From NCBI GenBank assembly GCA_039795165.1, contig JBDKER010000011.1, positions 1-64,000 of the forward strand: a stretch of 64,000 bases of DNA. Direction: 5' to 3'. Origin of the DNA: V1-33 sp039795165 (GTDB lineage: Bacteria > Verrucomicrobiota > Verrucomicrobiia > Verrucomicrobiales > V1-33). Below, piece by piece: positions 28,274 to 37,312 of this stretch (position 1 is the first letter of the stretch; every line of letters begins with the position of its first letter). The notes beneath the pieces were generated by a model. It did no database searches and was not told the DNA's origin. It saw only the letters and a list, made by a program, of their open reading frames with translations. The position numbers and the translations under genes are program-made.

Positions 28274-28900
28274 ATGTTCACTGGCATTGTTGCATCCACC
28301 GCGAAGGTCGCCGCGCTCGACCCCACCAATGGGGGGGCGCGGCTGATCCTCGCTGATGTTCCCTTCGCTGCTGAACTCGCCATCGGCGAAAGCGTCGCCG
28401 TCAATGGCTGCTGTCTCACGGTGGTCACCACCGGACCGCACACGGTCGGGTTCGACCTCCTCCGCCAGACCCTCGACGTCACCAACCTCGGAACGCTGGA
28501 GAAGGGACAGTCAGTCAATCTGGAACGCGCCCTCATGGCCGGGGCCCGTCTCAGCGGACACTTTGTGCAGGGACACATCGACCGCACCGCGGAAGTCATC
28601 AGCTATGTCCCGGCCGGGAGCGATCACGTGCTCACCATCCGCATTCCGCCGGGCTGCGCGAGTCTCCTCATTCCCCGCGGCTCCATCACGGTCGATGGCA
28701 TTTCCCTGACCATCGCATCGCTGCAGCCCGATGCCTTCACCTGCTGGATCATTCCGCACACTCACGAAATCACGACACTGCAGCACATCACGGCGGGGCA
28801 CTGGGTGAATCTCGAATTCGACTTCATGGTGAAGGCGATCGACCACATTCTGACGCTGCGCGCGGAGCAATCAGCAGTGGCGGGCAAAGAAGCGCAGTGA
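28274..28900 (+). CDS. ribE: Riboflavin synthase, alpha subunit
   Basis: A 208-residue enzyme that converts two 6,7-dimethyl-8-ribityllumazine molecules to riboflavin plus a pyrimidine, the last step of riboflavin synthesis. It begins with the invariant MFTGIV and contains the two homologous lumazine-binding barrels (about 1-90 and 98-190), with the VNGCCLTVV motif in the first and the matching VDGISLTIA in the second. Length is normal. It follows tatC by 26 bp. The last 30 bp overlap the end of the convergent esterase gene. No FMN riboswitch was noticed upstream. Confidence 0.95.
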   Translation: MFTGIVASTAKVAALDPTNGGARLILADVPFAAELAIGESVAVNGCCLTVVTTGPHTVGFDLLRQTLDVTNLGTLEKGQSVNLERALMAGARLSGHFVQGHIDRTAEVISYVPAGSDHVLTIRIPPGCASLLIPRGSITVDGISLTIASLQPDAFTCWIIPHTHEITTLQHITAGHWVNLEFDFMVKAIDHILTLRAEQSAVAGKEAQ

Positions 28901-29692
28901 ATCGGCAAGGTGCTGCTGCCAGTACGGCCATTCGTGGCCCCCGGGGAATTCTTCGTATTCATGCGGAATGCCAGCGTCCCTGAGGCAGGCGGACAGTACC
29001 CGGTTATCGGCGAGGAGAGCATCGTCGGTGCCGCAGTCGAAACGGATGGGCGGCAATTGCCCGCGCCGCGCCAGCAGAAGCCCGGAAAGGCTGTCTTCTT
29101 CCTCCGGAATGCCGCAGCCACCGAGATCTTCCTCCACAAATGAAGCCAACCCAAGGAAGGAAGTCACCGCGGAATGGGCCGACGCGGCCCGCACGGAACT
29201 TCCATGCAGCGCCGCCAGCCGCAGCGCCCCATACCCACCCATGCTGAGCCCGCTCAGAAAGATGCCTTGTTCCACCGGCAGTTCCGGAACCGCGGCACGC
29301 GCCGCCAGCGGCACCTCCCGCGCAATCCACGCCGCATAATCCTCGCCGGAAACATGCCGGGCATACCCGGAACCATCGCCCCAGAGCCCATCCGATGGCA
29401 TCGCGAGCACCATGGGAGGAATCTCTCCGGAACGGATGAGGGCAGCCGCCGTCCGGTGCGCAGCTCCTTTCAGGGCCCATGCCCAATGGCTCCCGTAAAC
29501 GCCATGCAGCAACACCACGAGCGGCATCGCCCGCCCCCGGCCTTCCTCCGGAACCCATAGGGAAAGATCAGCACGCCGCCGCAGCGCCGCACTCTTCACG
29601 GTCATCCAGCGCAGACCATCCGACTCAAGGTCCGGATCGGAAATCTCAACGGTACGGAATGGCGCAGGCATCATCGGAAGTTCATCACTCAT
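28871..29692 (-). CDS. Putative esterase (alpha/beta hydrolase, esterase D/tributyrin type)
   Basis: A 273-residue alpha/beta hydrolase of the putative-esterase family (PF00756 type), related to S-formylglutathione hydrolases and feruloyl/tributyrin esterases. The nucleophile elbow is GLSMGG with Ser150; a conserved VVLLHGVYGSHW segment (59-70) forms the oxyanion region. The acid is probably in RFDCGTDDALLADN and the His in FPGGHEWPYW near the C terminus. No signal peptide is seen, so it is likely cytoplasmic. The start overlaps the upstream alcohol dehydrogenase stop by 4 bp. Pairing with an ADH recalls formaldehyde-detoxification pairs, but I cannot claim that substrate. Confidence 0.85.
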   Translation of the reverse strand: MSDELPMMPAPFRTVEISDPDLESDGLRWMTVKSAALRRRADLSLWVPEEGRGRAMPLVVLLHGVYGSHWAWALKGAAHRTAAALIRSGEIPPMVLAMPSDGLWGDGSGYARHVSGEDYAAWIAREVPLAARAAVPELPVEQGIFLSGLSMGGYGALRLAALHGSSVRAASAHSAVTSFLGLASFVEEDLGGCGIPEEEDSLSGLLLARRGQLPPIRFDCGTDDALLADNRVLSACLRDAGIPHEYEEFPGGHEWPYWQQHLADSLRFFARHC

Positions 29693-30801
29693 TCCCCCGG
29701 AAAGACAATCACGCCCTTCGCATTGCGGCCGCTCATCATGTCATCCACCGCCACAGCCACATCGGACAGGGAATACTGCCGCGTCACAAGTTCATCCAGC
29801 CGCAGCGACCCCTGCTCGTAGGCCCGGAACATCCGGGGGAAATCGCGCGACGGTACACAGTCGCCATACAGCGGCGTCACATAGAATTTATTCCACATGA
29901 ACTGTGGCATCGGCACCGCCACGGATTCATTGCAGCCACTCACCTGCAGCGCCATCCCGCCATTCCGCACAAGCTGCAGCGGCAGAAACACGAGGGCCGC
30001 CGCACTGGTCGCTTCAAAGGCATAATCGGCCCCGCGGCCGTCACTGAGCGACTTCACCCAGTCGACCGCAGCCGCACCTCCCGGATCGCCCGGCGGCATC
30101 GCCAGCACGTGCGTGGCCCCGAACTTCCGTGCGTTCTCCAGCGCCGATTCCCGCGCATCAACTGCCGCAATCACCTTCGCCCCGGCCAGCCGCGCCGCCT
30201 GTATCACATTGAGACCAACACCGCCGCAGCCGACCACCACCACCACGGAATCCGCCGCAACCTTCGCCACATTCATCACGGATCCATAACCCGTCATGAC
30301 CCCGCAACCCATGATGCAGGCACTCGTAAAGGGAATCGCCCCCGGCAGCAGCGTCACCGCAGCCTCCCGCACCAAAGCCAATCCGGAAAGCGTGCCGAGA
30401 TTGAAGGAACGATCAATCGGCTGACCCATCCAGAGCGTTCCCTCGGGACGGGCATGCCCCGCCGACCGCTCCATGACGTAAGCCGGACGACTTTCCTCGC
30501 ACAGCACAGGATGACCGTCGCGGCACTGAAAACACCCGCCGCAGGGAATCGCCCAGTTCAGCACGACACGGTCGCCCGGCTTCACCGAAGTCACGCCGGT
30601 CCCGACCGCTTCGACCACGCCAGCGCCCTCGTGTCCCATGACCAGAGGGCGTCCCCAGCGCAGCGAGGCATGGTCGGTATGACAGATCCCGCTGGCCCGC
30701 ATGGCCACGAGCACTTCGCCCGGTCCGGGATCACCCACCGCAATCTCTTCAAGGGACATTTGCCCCTGCCCATCGGCCACGGCTGCCAGCGTCCGTTTCA
30801 T
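29689..30801 (-). CDS. Zinc-dependent alcohol dehydrogenase (class III-like MDR family)
   Basis: A 370-residue medium-chain dehydrogenase. Catalytic zinc ligands are likely Cys40 (GICHTDH) and His57-Glu58 (GHEGAGVV); structural zinc is held by Cys87, Cys90, Cys93 and Cys101 (CGGCFQCRDGHPVLC). The Rossmann motif is VVVGCGGVGLNVIQAARLAG. These features match the class III ADH group that oxidises alcohols or thiol-formaldehyde adducts with NAD. It overlaps its neighbours on both sides by 4 bp (UGPase upstream, esterase downstream), so all three form one operon. The esterase next door makes a glutathione-independent or thiol-adduct oxidation route conceivable, but that is inference. Confidence 0.9.
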   Translation of the reverse strand: MKRTLAAVADGQGQMSLEEIAVGDPGPGEVLVAMRASGICHTDHASLRWGRPLVMGHEGAGVVEAVGTGVTSVKPGDRVVLNWAIPCGGCFQCRDGHPVLCEESRPAYVMERSAGHARPEGTLWMGQPIDRSFNLGTLSGLALVREAAVTLLPGAIPFTSACIMGCGVMTGYGSVMNVAKVAADSVVVVVGCGGVGLNVIQAARLAGAKVIAAVDARESALENARKFGATHVLAMPPGDPGGAAAVDWVKSLSDGRGADYAFEATSAAALVFLPLQLVRNGGMALQVSGCNESVAVPMPQFMWNKFYVTPLYGDCVPSRDFPRMFRAYEQGSLRLDELVTRQYSLSDVAVAVDDMMSGRNAKGVIVFPGE

Positions 30802-32216
30802 GCCGCGCCTCCCGGCTCGGTTCCGTAATTTCCCCGGGCCACTTCCTGCACGCCGTCGCCATCATGCGCAAAGGCTGCCTCACCCCGGAGCACAACCCCC
30901 TGCGCAAAGCGGAAGCGGCCCTGCACCGACAGCTTCCGGCAATCCCGCAGACAGGGTGCACCTTCGGGGACCAGTCCTTCGAGGCCGTCCACAAAACGAT
31001 AATGACGCCCGTCCAGATCCACCAGCGGTGGCTGTCCCTGCCGCACGGGATCGAGTTCGATCCGGTGATCGTCCGTGAGTCGGCAGGCGCTGCTGCGCAC
31101 TACCAGCAGGTCCCCGGTGGTCTTCACGGGAGCGAAACGGCTGCGCCCGACCTCGATGGCCTGCGCCCCGGCAAAGCTTTCGATGGCCGCGCCCATGGCG
31201 GTCTCCAGTTGGTACACCGCGGGACTGGCCGGATCCCGTGGGTCAGCGGTCTTCACATTCCGGATCATCGGGAGCGGCAGATAGCCACCGGCCGCCTCCA
31301 GTGCTTCCTTCAGACGGTCCAGCCGCAGCCAGAGATTGTTCGTATTGAAGAACCGATGCCGCCCGATGTCCTGAAAGGCAGCTTCGTCTTCACGGGGGCA
31401 CTGCGCACTCTCGCGCAGCACCAGCCGTCCATCGGATTTCCGCCTCGCCAGATGACCACCCTTCCGGTCGGCCTCCGTCCGCCGCGTCACTTCCATCGCA
31501 AACGACGCCCCGGATTCCGCAAACCAACCCAGCAGGGCCGGATCCAGCGTCGCCCCGAGATTGTCGGAATTCGAAACAAAGGCATACCGGATCCCCTCGC
31601 CCAGCAGACGCTCAAGCCAGCCACTCCCCGCCAGACTCGCATAAAGATCCCCATGCCCCGGCGGACACCATTCAAGATCCGGCTGCGCAGGCCATTCCAG
31701 CGGAGTCAATCCGTCCACCAGCACCTTCGGAACCATGCTCTGCATGAATTCGAGCCCCACCGGAGCGCCGAGTTCCGGATACTTCGCGAGAAATGCCAGA
31801 GTGTCTCCGGATGTCGAAAAGCTGTTCATGAACAGCAGCCGGGGAACCTCTGCCGACCCCGCCCGCGCCCGCAGCAGAAGCATTTGCCGCGCGATCAGAT
31901 CCAGAAACGTGAGTCCATCGCGCACGGTCAGCAGACTCTTGGCCTTCTCCAGTCCCATCCCCGTCCCCAGCCCGCCATTGAGCTTGATCACCACGGTCTC
32001 CCGCATGAGCGCACCAAACCGCTCGGCTCCGGGATCGCGCAGCGCCGCCGCCTGCGGCAGGGCCTCCACAGCTTCCAGCCCAGCCTCGGGCATCAGGCCG
32101 GTCTCGTTCCGGCACAGCGCCCGGTAGTTCGCCGCAAAGGCCGACAGAGCCGATTCGCTCAGGCCCGCCGCACGCATCTTGGCCGCAAAGGGCCCGAACG
32201 GATCAGTTTCTCTCAT
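30798..32216 (-). CDS. UTP-glucose-1-phosphate uridylyltransferase (eukaryotic-type UGPase)
   Basis: A 472-residue nucleotidyltransferase of the eukaryotic-type UDPGP family, distinct from bacterial GalU. The signature VIKLNGGLGTGMGLEKAKSL lies at about residues 73-92 and binds UTP; later segments (EWCPPGHGDLYASL and FVSNSDNLGATLD) match substrate-binding regions of the family. It makes UDP-glucose for glycan, trehalose or envelope synthesis. It is the first gene of a three-gene operon with the ADH and esterase. Divergent from the FAD oxidoreductase gene, with about 118 bp between the start codons that should hold both promoters. Confidence 0.9.
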   Translation of the reverse strand: MRETDPFGPFAAKMRAAGLSESALSAFAANYRALCRNETGLMPEAGLEAVEALPQAAALRDPGAERFGALMRETVVIKLNGGLGTGMGLEKAKSLLTVRDGLTFLDLIARQMLLLRARAGSAEVPRLLFMNSFSTSGDTLAFLAKYPELGAPVGLEFMQSMVPKVLVDGLTPLEWPAQPDLEWCPPGHGDLYASLAGSGWLERLLGEGIRYAFVSNSDNLGATLDPALLGWFAESGASFAMEVTRRTEADRKGGHLARRKSDGRLVLRESAQCPREDEAAFQDIGRHRFFNTNNLWLRLDRLKEALEAAGGYLPLPMIRNVKTADPRDPASPAVYQLETAMGAAIESFAGAQAIEVGRSRFAPVKTTGDLLVVRSSACRLTDDHRIELDPVRQGQPPLVDLDGRHYRFVDGLEGLVPEGAPCLRDCRKLSVQGRFRFAQGVVLRGEAAFAHDGDGVQEVARGNYGTEPGGAA

Positions 32217-32334
32217 GCCTGCTGACTAGACGGTCGCCGCGAAGGCGTCAACGCCACCGCCATGATCTCAAAGCGGCATCAGTGTGATTCCAAAATGCAA
32301 TTTCCAGCATCAGCAAGCTGTGGCATTGTTCCCC

Positions 32335-33606
32335 ATGAGCGCCACCACGTCCCCGGAAGTCGTCATCATCGGAGCCGGTCCCGCCGGCCTCAGCGCTGCG
32401 GCCATCCTCGCAGAACACGGCCACCGTGTCACGGTCATCGAACGCGACAAATTCCCCCGCTACCGGGTCGGCGAATCTCTCATCCCCTTCACTTATCCTT
32501 CGCTCGAGCGCCTCGGGCTCATCCCGAAGATGAAGGCATCGGGCTTCCAGAAGAAGTACAGTGTTTCCTTTGTCCAGCCCGATGGCCGCCGCTCGGAACC
32601 GTTCTACTTCCACACGCGCTACGACCGCAACACGATCGCCCAGACATGGCAGGTGCTGCGTTCGGATTTCGATCAGATGCTCATGGATCATGCGAAGGAA
32701 CGCGGGGTCACTATCCTCGAGGAAACCAGTGTCCTCCGGCTGCTGCGCGACGGGGATAGGGTCACGGGTGTCGCTGTCCGGCAGCAGGATGGATCCGAAT
32801 CCGAAATCCATGCGCCCATGACCCTCGACGCCTCGGGCAAGGAAGCCTTTGCGGCAACCCGGCTCGGCTGGCGGGAACGTGATCCCTTTCTCAACAAAGT
32901 GGCGGTCTGGACGTACTACAAGGGATGCCGCCGGGGCGACGGAGAGGACGAGGGAGCCACCACAGTGGCCTTTGTGCCCGAGAAAGGCTGGTTCTGGCAC
33001 ATCCCGCAGGCCAATGACATGGTCAGTGTCGGAGTGGTCGCCGAAGGCAAGTACCTCACGCGCGACGGCGTCCGGGATCTCAAGGAAATCTTCGACCGCG
33101 AAACCACGCAGAACGCATGGATCCACGAACAACTCGGCACGGGCGAGCAGACGGGTCCCTACCGCGTGACGAGCGAATACTCACACCACGCCCGCTACTG
33201 TGCCTCGGAAGGACTCCTCCTCATCGGCGATGCCTTTGCGTTCCTTGATCCTGTCTTCAGCAGCGGAGTCATGCTCGCCCTCAAGAGCGGTGTCCTCGCC
33301 GGCGACGCCGTCCACCTCGCCCTGCAGCAGGGCAACCTCGACCCTCAGCAATTCGAACGCTACGGCGCGGAACTACGCGACGGGATCGAGAACATGCGGA
33401 AACTCGTCTACGCCTTCTACCACCCTTCGTTCTCCTTCAAGGATGTCATCATGAAGTACCCGGAAACTGCCGGACCCATCACGGATTGCCTCTCCGGCGA
33501 TGTGAACCGAGACTTCTCGGACCTCTGGGACCGCATCCGCGAATTCGTTCCGGTCCCGGATTCCCTGCCCTACGGCATTCCCCTCGCCGAAACGGCTGCG
33601 GCCTGA
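32335..33606 (+). CDS. FAD-dependent oxidoreductase (halogenase / geranylgeranyl-reductase-like)
   Basis: A 423-residue flavoprotein. The N terminus has the dinucleotide-binding motif VVIIGAGPAGLSAAAILAEH ending in an acidic residue at IERD, followed by FPRYRVGESLIP, a segment shared by tryptophan halogenases and geranylgeranyl reductases. A second FAD motif, LLIGDAFAFLDPVFSSGVML, appears near residue 300. I do not see the WxWxIP motif of true flavin halogenases (the matching region reads GWFWHIP), so halogenation is not asserted; saturation or oxidation of a lipid or aromatic is equally likely. The ATG at 32335 is chosen because the fold begins right after it. Confidence 0.85.
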   Translation: MSATTSPEVVIIGAGPAGLSAAAILAEHGHRVTVIERDKFPRYRVGESLIPFTYPSLERLGLIPKMKASGFQKKYSVSFVQPDGRRSEPFYFHTRYDRNTIAQTWQVLRSDFDQMLMDHAKERGVTILEETSVLRLLRDGDRVTGVAVRQQDGSESEIHAPMTLDASGKEAFAATRLGWRERDPFLNKVAVWTYYKGCRRGDGEDEGATTVAFVPEKGWFWHIPQANDMVSVGVVAEGKYLTRDGVRDLKEIFDRETTQNAWIHEQLGTGEQTGPYRVTSEYSHHARYCASEGLLLIGDAFAFLDPVFSSGVMLALKSGVLAGDAVHLALQQGNLDPQQFERYGAELRDGIENMRKLVYAFYHPSFSFKDVIMKYPETAGPITDCLSGDVNRDFSDLWDRIREFVPVPDSLPYGIPLAETAAA

Positions 33607-33639
33607 TCCGTTGCCCCAAAGCCGCCGCCGGGCGGCTCC

Positions 33640-34542
33640 TCACTCGGCCATCAGGTCCGCCCGCGCCTGCGCCAGTATCTTCTTCTGGCTCGCAGGCACG
33701 GTCGGATAGGCAAGGCCGAGCGATTCCATGCCATCGATCACGGCTGCGGCGACCACGATTCGCGTAAACCATTTGTTGTCGGCCGGCACCACGTACCATG
33801 GCGACTCCGGGGTCGACGTCTGGGCGATCATGTCTTCGTAGGCCGCCATGTATTCTTTCCAGTGCTTCCGTTCAGCCACGTCTGTCGCCGAGAATTTCCA
33901 GTTCTTGGCGGGATCGTCGATGCGCTCGAGGAATCGTTTCTTCTGTTCCTTCTTCGAGACATGCAGGAAGAATTTCCGCACGAGGACACCATTGCGGCTC
34001 AGGTAGCTTTCAAAGTTCCGGATATCCTCGAAGCGTTCCTTCCAGATCCGCTTCGTCACCAGCTTCTCGGGAATGCGCTGCTTCGCCAGAATCCCCTCGT
34101 GCACCCGTACCACCAGCGTTTCTTCATAGTAACTCCGGTTGAAGATCCCAATGCGCCCACGCTCGGGCAGACACTTCTGACACCGCCAAAGGAAATCATG
34201 GTCCAGTTCCTCGCTCGAGGGAGCCTTGAACGAAAATACCTGGCAGCCCTGCGGATTGATCCCTGACATGACATGCTTGATGGCTCCATCCTTGCCAGCC
34301 GCATCCATCGCCTGAAAAATCAGCAGCACCGCCCACTTGTCCTGCGCATAGAGCCGATCCTGATGCGAGGCGAGCGCTTCAATCCCAGCGCGCAGTCCTT
34401 CCTGTGCCTTCGGCTTGTCCGCAGACTCCAGACCGCCCGTGTCCCCCGGATCGAAATCCTTCAGACGGAATCCCTTTGGTCCCGACACCTTCCATGGAAT
34501 CGAAAGTCGACGCGCGAGTTCAGGAATCTGCTTCTGGTCCAT
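33640..34542 (-). CDS. ppk2: Polyphosphate kinase 2 family protein
   Basis: A 300-residue PPK2-family kinase that transfers phosphate between polyphosphate and nucleotides. The P-loop is FQAMDAAGKDGAIKH (about 77-90) and the second conserved block is IGIFNRSYYEETLVVRVHEG with the lid arginines nearby. One PPK2 domain is present, with no duplication. The sequence resembles the AMP/ADP-phosphorylating classes, but class cannot be settled by eye. It converges on the FAD oxidoreductase gene (33 bp apart). The short spacer and separate orientation suggest it is expressed alone. Confidence 0.92.
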   Translation of the reverse strand: MDQKQIPELARRLSIPWKVSGPKGFRLKDFDPGDTGGLESADKPKAQEGLRAGIEALASHQDRLYAQDKWAVLLIFQAMDAAGKDGAIKHVMSGINPQGCQVFSFKAPSSEELDHDFLWRCQKCLPERGRIGIFNRSYYEETLVVRVHEGILAKQRIPEKLVTKRIWKERFEDIRNFESYLSRNGVLVRKFFLHVSKKEQKKRFLERIDDPAKNWKFSATDVAERKHWKEYMAAYEDMIAQTSTPESPWYVVPADNKWFTRIVVAAAVIDGMESLGLAYPTVPASQKKILAQARADLMAE

Positions 34543-34605
34543 GCCGGAACCCTAAGCGGATTTCTGTCAGGAACGCCAGCGGAATCCGCCGCCCGCCCTG
34601 CCAAC

Positions 34606-36741
34606 TCAACTGGCCGCCGAAGTGGCCAGCTTTTCGCAGGCCTTGATGTCGAGCTTCCCGCTCGAAAGGATGGGGATCTGCGCCACGGGCACGAGCTTCT
34701 TCGGAATCCACAGACTCGGCACTCCCTGCTCAAGCAAGGTATAGCGCAGCTGAATCAGTTCCTGCTTCACGGTTTCCCCGGCCACCGTGGAAAGGAGCAC
34801 CAGCGATTCCCCTTTGTCAGGATCCGGAACGCCAACCACGGCAATGCGCCGCTCGGCTTCCCCGTCGAGCCCAAGGGCCCGGTTGATGTGATCCTCCACG
34901 GTCTCGTGCGGCACCATTTCCCCGCCGATCTTGGAGAACCGGCTCAGCCGTCCCTCAATGTACAGAAACCCATCACCGTCCAGCCTGCCGACATCCCCGG
35001 TCGAAAACCATCCCTCGCGAAGCACTTCCTCGGTCTTGCGCGGCTGCTTCAGATAGCCCGGGAAAATGTTCGGACCCTTCAGCCAGATGATGCCGCTCTG
35101 ATCCACCGGAAGCGAAGCCCCCGTGATCGCATCGGTAATCCGCACCGCCAGTCCAGGCATGAGTTGACCAGTCGATCCCAGCCGGCGCGACGGCAGCACC
35201 GGAGTGCGGCCCGCAGGAGCCGGCTCGGGCAGATTCACATTGGTCACCGGGCTCGTCTCCGTAAGCCCATAGCCTTCCATGACCGGCTTCCCGAACTTTC
35301 TGCGGAATTCCTCCTCCAGATTCAGCGGCAGCTTCTCCGCACCCGTTACCACATAACGCAGCGAAGCCAGTTGCTCGACCTTCACCCGCCGCAGGTACCC
35401 CCGCAGGAAAGTCGGAGTCGCCAGCAGCACATCCACCGCGTGCTTCTCGATCAGTTCAGCCAGCTTGGGTGGTTCCAGCGGCGTCGGATAAGTCACCAGC
35501 GAACATCCCTCGATGAGCGGATACCAGAGCGTCACCGTGCAGCCGAACGAATGAAACAACGGCAGACAGCCCAGCAGCTTCGCATGGCCCTGCAGATCCA
35601 GCCGGGCCCCGAACTGCGTGACATTCGAAATCAAATTCCGGTGCGTCAGAACCACACCCTTCGGTTCCCCGGAACTCCCGCTCGTGAAGAGCAGCGCGGC
35701 TTCCCGGTCACCTCCTTCCGCAGGCAATCCCAGCAGCGCACTGACCGCACTGGACGGCAGCGTCCGCAGCAGCAGTTCCCAGCGCAGAATGCTCAGCTTC
35801 ATGCGCGGCAGCACCCGCTCCACAAAGATGATCTCACGGATCGAGGGCCACGGAAACGTCTGCACCTTCCGCACAATCTGATCGACCGTGATGAAGCGGT
35901 TGATCCCACTCTGCCGGATCGCACTCTCAATGGCATCCTTGCCAGCCGTGAAGTTCAGGTTCACCGGAACCTTGCCGGCCAGCACGACCGCCAGATTCGC
36001 CAGCAGACCGCCGCGTCCAGGCGGCAACACAATGCCAACCCGCGATTCCTTCGTCTCCTTCCGGATCACCCTCGACAACGCCGCAGCCATTCCGAAAATC
36101 CGCGCATAGCCTGTGACCGATCCGTCCAGCCCGTCAAGCAGCGTGGCATTGGCCCCATGCTTCTTGAGGCCAGCCACCAGCAGTCGTCCGAGATGACCAT
36201 CGAAACTCGCCCTCGCGCTGTACGCTTCCGCCGCACCTTCGATGAGGGCCGCCTGCAGCACCGGAAAGACAAGCCGATCGCCCGGAATCACCGGCATGAA
36301 ACAAAGGACTGCCTCAGGATAGGAATCGGGCGACTCCACCGACAGACAATGCTCGCCCGGCAGATCCACACCCACCGGCTGCACCGACACCGCCATCTCC
36401 ACAATCTCCTCCAGCACGGCCCGCGGCACCCTCACATTGGTGGCCCGCAGGCTCGCCACAGCCGGCGTGACGGCAATGACCACCGCCCCCGCCGCCAGCA
36501 CCTGCGCCACGGCCGCCCTCGCTCCCGGTTCCGTCCGGATGATCCTTGAAACCCCGCTCCCAATGACCGCTTGCCGCACGTCCTGACCCAGCGCCGCATC
36601 CACCTCGGTCAGCAGCGCCACCTTCCGCCCACCCAACTGCCGCAGCAGCATCGTCAGCACACCGGCACTGGGACAAGACGGCACCAGCAGCACACCACGG
36701 TCGGACAATCGGTCGGAATGAAGAAAAGAAGAAGCGGACAT
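34606..36741 (-). CDS. AMP-dependent acyl-ACP/CoA synthetase-like protein
   Basis: About 711 residues. The C-terminal two thirds are an acyl-adenylate-forming enzyme: ATP motif LLFTSGSSGEPKGVVLTH, then GYGLTETSP, then STGDVGRLDGDGFLYIEGR and a final Lys-rich region. It resembles the ligase half of Aas-type acyl-ACP synthetases, which activate fatty acids for phospholipid repair. The N-terminal 200 residues do not show an obvious acyltransferase HxxxxD motif, so it is not called a bifunctional Aas. The start is uncertain: the ATG at 36741 (MSASSFLHSD) is preferred over 36810 because the extra residues look non-conserved. No ribosome site decides it. Confidence 0.82.
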   Translation of the reverse strand: MSASSFLHSDRLSDRGVLLVPSCPSAGVLTMLLRQLGGRKVALLTEVDAALGQDVRQAVIGSGVSRIIRTEPGARAAVAQVLAAGAVVIAVTPAVASLRATNVRVPRAVLEEIVEMAVSVQPVGVDLPGEHCLSVESPDSYPEAVLCFMPVIPGDRLVFPVLQAALIEGAAEAYSARASFDGHLGRLLVAGLKKHGANATLLDGLDGSVTGYARIFGMAAALSRVIRKETKESRVGIVLPPGRGGLLANLAVVLAGKVPVNLNFTAGKDAIESAIRQSGINRFITVDQIVRKVQTFPWPSIREIIFVERVLPRMKLSILRWELLLRTLPSSAVSALLGLPAEGGDREAALLFTSGSSGEPKGVVLTHRNLISNVTQFGARLDLQGHAKLLGCLPLFHSFGCTVTLWYPLIEGCSLVTYPTPLEPPKLAELIEKHAVDVLLATPTFLRGYLRRVKVEQLASLRYVVTGAEKLPLNLEEEFRRKFGKPVMEGYGLTETSPVTNVNLPEPAPAGRTPVLPSRRLGSTGQLMPGLAVRITDAITGASLPVDQSGIIWLKGPNIFPGYLKQPRKTEEVLREGWFSTGDVGRLDGDGFLYIEGRLSRFSKIGGEMVPHETVEDHINRALGLDGEAERRIAVVGVPDPDKGESLVLLSTVAGETVKQELIQLRYTLLEQGVPSLWIPKKLVPVAQIPILSSGKLDIKACEKLATSAAS

Positions 36742-36900
36742 GTGGCCGGACAGGAACAATCGGAAAAAACAAGGAACGCGGAAAGAATCATTCCTTCCGC
36801 GGCAGGACATTCTATCTACGACGCCCCCGGTGGTTTCTCAACGGGAAGAAACGCCCTGGCACTGACCGCCGTGCCAACCTTGGATGCCGCCCCCCCAACC

Positions 36901-37125
36901 ATGCCCACAGATCCCTCCAGCGACGACGAACGCGAAAATCCCTCGCGCAGTGCCGCCGCCTACCGCGATTACCTCGCGGAACGCGACGAAATCCTCCGCC
37001 ACAAATGGAGCCTCAGCGAAGCCGCCGGACAGGACGTCGGCTTCGAAACCGCTTTGCTCGACTGGGTGCACCACCACCGGCCCGCATGGCGCCGCAGCCG
37101 CAGCCGCCGCAGCCAGGATTCCTGA
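36901..37125 (+). CDS. Small conserved-looking hypothetical protein
   Basis: A 74-residue protein I cannot assign. It has a polar N terminus, then a helical stretch (YRDYLAERDEILRHKWSLSE) and LLDWVHHHRPAWRRSR, ending in a basic Arg/Ser tail. The composition (acidic start, amphipathic middle, basic end) looks like a real small protein rather than a shadow frame, and no better reading exists in the region. The ATG at 36901 gives the sensible N terminus; the frame is open upstream but antisense to the synthetase gene. No operon partner is visible. Confidence 0.55.
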   Translation: MPTDPSSDDERENPSRSAAAYRDYLAERDEILRHKWSLSEAAGQDVGFETALLDWVHHHRPAWRRSRSRRSQDS

Positions 37126-37230
37126 CATTCCGCTGCCGCGGCGCAAACGGTAGTCCCGGGATCGCTGCGGGTTTACCTCATGACGGCCATCTGCCGTCCG
37201 CGTCAGGAAACAGTCGGCACTGCTTACGCT

Positions 37231-37274
37231 GAAAAAAAGGACGGGCGCTCCGCAGCCCATACGGAGCGCCCGTC
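37231..37274 (-). terminator. Strong intrinsic terminator of the LamG/PA14 gene
   Basis: A perfect 13-bp stem (37240-37252 with 37262-37274, arms GACGGGCGCTCCG and CGGAGCGCCCGTC) with a 9-nt loop. Read on the minus strand it is followed by CC and seven T residues (37238-37232). It lies 39 bp past the stop codon of the gene ending at 37313 and should end that transcript. Confidence 0.93.
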
Positions 37275-37312
37275 GCGTGGATCAGGCAACTATGTCGTTA
37301 CCCGAAGTCTGG

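Noticed and set aside
32335..33606. Flavin-dependent halogenase
   Set aside because: The expected WxWxIP motif is not clearly present (the closest text is GWFWHIP), so only a general FAD oxidoreductase is claimed.
34273..36549. 758-codon open frame on the plus strand
   Set aside because: It is antisense to the acyl-synthetase gene whose motifs are clear; the translation is rich in Arg, His, Pro and Gln as expected from GC-rich shadow frames and shows no domain.
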